Both the position numbers and the translations under genes were made by a program. Under the pieces are notes generated by a model. That model ran no database searches, was not told the DNA's origin, and worked only from the letters and a program-made list of their open reading frames with translations. Shown one piece after another: positions 34,480 through 35,304 of a stretch of 35,304 nt of DNA. Source of the DNA: Saprospiraceae bacterium (lineage in GTDB: Bacteria > Bacteroidota > Bacteroidia > Chitinophagales > Saprospiraceae); contig JAHDIN010000030.1 in the NCBI GenBank assembly GCA_020630775.1, positions 1-35,304 of the forward strand, in the 5' to 3' direction. The first letter of the stretch is position 1; every line of letters begins with the position of its first letter.

Positions 34480-34900
34480 GATCAACCTATTTATTGATGC
34501 AAATATTATAATTGACTTGTTGGCTGATAGGATGCCTTTTTCTAATTCTGCTTACACTTTATTTGAAAAGGTAAATTCTACCAAATGGAGCCTTTTTACT
34601 TCTTCCAATTCGATCCTTACAACCTATTATATTATTGAGAAAAACTCAAATTCAAAACAAGCGAAGAAGGCCATTAAAACTGTCTTAAGTAGGCTGCGGA
34701 TTGTTGATATTTCAAAAGCTGATTTACTTGAAGCATTGACATCTAAAATTGAAGATTATGAAGATGCATGTCAAGAAAAATGTGCTAACAAGGTGTCAGG
34801 ACTTAATTATATAATTACAAAAGATAAAAAGGGATTTAAACACTCAAAATTTGAATCTAAAACTGCTGAACAGTTTCTTGTTGAAGAAGGGTTTTTATAA
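34472..34900 (+). CDS. PIN-domain toxin (VapC-like)
   Basis: A 142-residue putative ribonuclease of the PIN fold. It begins with INLFIDANIIIDLL, placing the first metal-binding Asp at D9. Further acidic residues are in IEDYEDACQ (D95, E97, D98) and TKDKKGF (D118), in the spacing seen in Bacteroidota PIN toxins. VapC-type toxins cleave tRNA or rRNA and stop growth when the antitoxin is lost; the target here is unknown. The 8-base overlap with the antitoxin ensures paired synthesis. The protein length is normal and no truncation is seen. Confidence 0.88.
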   Translation: MAKINLFIDANIIIDLLADRMPFSNSAYTLFEKVNSTKWSLFTSSNSILTTYYIIEKNSNSKQAKKAIKTVLSRLRIVDISKADLLEALTSKIEDYEDACQEKCANKVSGLNYIITKDKKGFKHSKFESKTAEQFLVEEGFL

Positions 34901-34922
34901 TTGAAATGATTTCATAATCAAT

Positions 34923-34951
34923 AAAAAAAGGCCAAGCATAACCTAGCCTTT
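34923..34951 (-). terminator. Intrinsic terminator reading on the minus strand
   Basis: AAAGGC (34927-34932) pairs with GCCTTT (34946-34951). On the minus strand the stem is followed by seven T (complement of A at 34923-34929), a good terminator; on the plus strand the tail is only TTTGTTC. It can serve the toxin gene weakly and a minus-strand transcript from the right strongly. Confidence 0.65.
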
Positions 34952-35000
34952 GTTCAAAGTCCTGAAAAATTTAAAGATAGTTTTTTAAACCCGAACTATG

Positions 35001-35075
35001 CGTTAGAACTTCGTCATGAGATCATAAAGTGCAATAAATCGGCAACTTAAATTCGAAAAGCATAGCAGCGTTATG
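35001..35075. repeat. Degenerate relatives of the intergenic repeat
   Basis: CATAGC-AGC-GTTATG (35061-35075) forms a 6-bp stem with one G-T pair like copies A and B. CGTTAGAA...TTCGTCAT (35001-35015) resembles the reverse complement of the repeat's right half (ATGATGAGGC...TTCTAACG). Both are weak, but lie within 150 bases of copy B. Confidence 0.35.
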
Positions 35076-35146
35076 GTTAGAGAATATAATACTATTTAGG
35101 ATTTATAATGTCTCATTGGATTTGAATAAATAATGAAGAAGTTTAA

Positions 35147-35196
35147 GGCAGAAAACGTAAGCATAGCATTGCTATGATGAGGCTTTCTAACGAAGA
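35147..35196 (+). repeat. Dispersed intergenic repeat, copy B
   Basis: A 50-base partner of copy A. A perfect stem CATAGC-ATT-GCTATG spans 35162-35176, followed by ATGAGGC and CTAACGAAGA, nearly the same as copy A. Sequence to the left (AGTTTAAGGCAGAAAA) also resembles the copy A flank (AAATTAGGGCAGGGAA), so the element may extend a few bases further. Confidence 0.6.
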
Positions 35197-35304
35197 AATT
35201 CAAAATTATTTATCAATAATATGGGATAATTATAATCATAAATAGTATTAGTTGGCGAAGCTTCTGATTTGCAGCAATTTATGATCGTAATAGATTTTCT
35301 AATG

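Larger units (their letters stand above)
34901..35304. other. 404-base right-edge region without a gene
   Basis: No credible ORF on either strand. It contains a minus-strand-directed terminator (34923-34951), a cluster of related short hairpins and inverted motifs (35001-35075), and copy B of the dispersed repeat (35147-35196). Confidence 0.5.

Overview
The window is a chromosomal segment of an AT-rich bacterium of the phylum Bacteroidota, most likely of the Saprospiria type (inference). The signs are C-terminal sorting domains of the type IX secretion system (T9SS) on three secreted proteins (391-8862, 28285-29952, 30043-31137), a CarboxypepD_reg-like/TonB receptor, a DUF5777 beta-barrel, lipoproteins, few Shine-Dalgarno sites, and several TAnnTTTG-like promoter elements. 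No rRNA, tRNA, CRISPR array, insertion sequence or phage gene was found.

Layout. 1-87 is the 3' end of an unknown gene, followed by an intrinsic terminator. 391-8862 is one giant gene for a 2823-residue secreted protein with 21 SdrD_B-like repeats and a T9SS sorting domain. It ends at a strong terminator and faces a minus-strand bacilliredoxin (8923-9339). 9667-11951 is a three-gene operon: a lipoprotein with a CX4CH heme site, a DUF5777 outer-membrane barrel and a two-heme-site cytochrome c. 12275-14302 pairs a flippase, whose reading frame appears to extend upstream of its first ATG, with GTP cyclohydrolase II (ribA). On the minus strand, 14355-16176 carries a GNAT acetyltransferase and a membrane-anchored coiled-coil protein.

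16547-25262 holds the alpha-2-macroglobulin/PBP1C pair (the yfhM-pbpC arrangement) plus a family 2 glycosyltransferase, a likely periplasmic defence and cell-wall repair module. 25406-31869 holds a TonB-dependent receptor, a T9SS-exported alpha/beta-hydrolase-fold protein whose nucleophile Ser appears to be Gly, a T9SS-exported PHB-depolymerase/feruloyl-esterase-like enzyme with an intact triad, and a small lipoprotein. 31914-32978 (minus) is ilvE. 33150-34169 is an unrecognised small protein plus rdgB. 34240-34900 is a toxin-antitoxin pair (DUF6364-like antitoxin, PIN toxin) with two ATACGTAT palindromes 21 bp apart at the antitoxin start.

Most of the window is ordinary Bacteroidota core and surface biology. 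The less usual items are an intergenic hairpin repeat found near 16.3 kb and 35.2 kb, loop subclasses and paired cysteines inside the giant repeat protein, the CX4CH lipoprotein in a cytochrome/barrel operon, the likely non-AUG start of the flippase, the nucleophile-less esterase, and the operator-like palindromes of the toxin-antitoxin pair. I did not find a clearly undescribed multi-gene system. The cytochrome/DUF5777 operon is the nearest candidate for one of unknown function.
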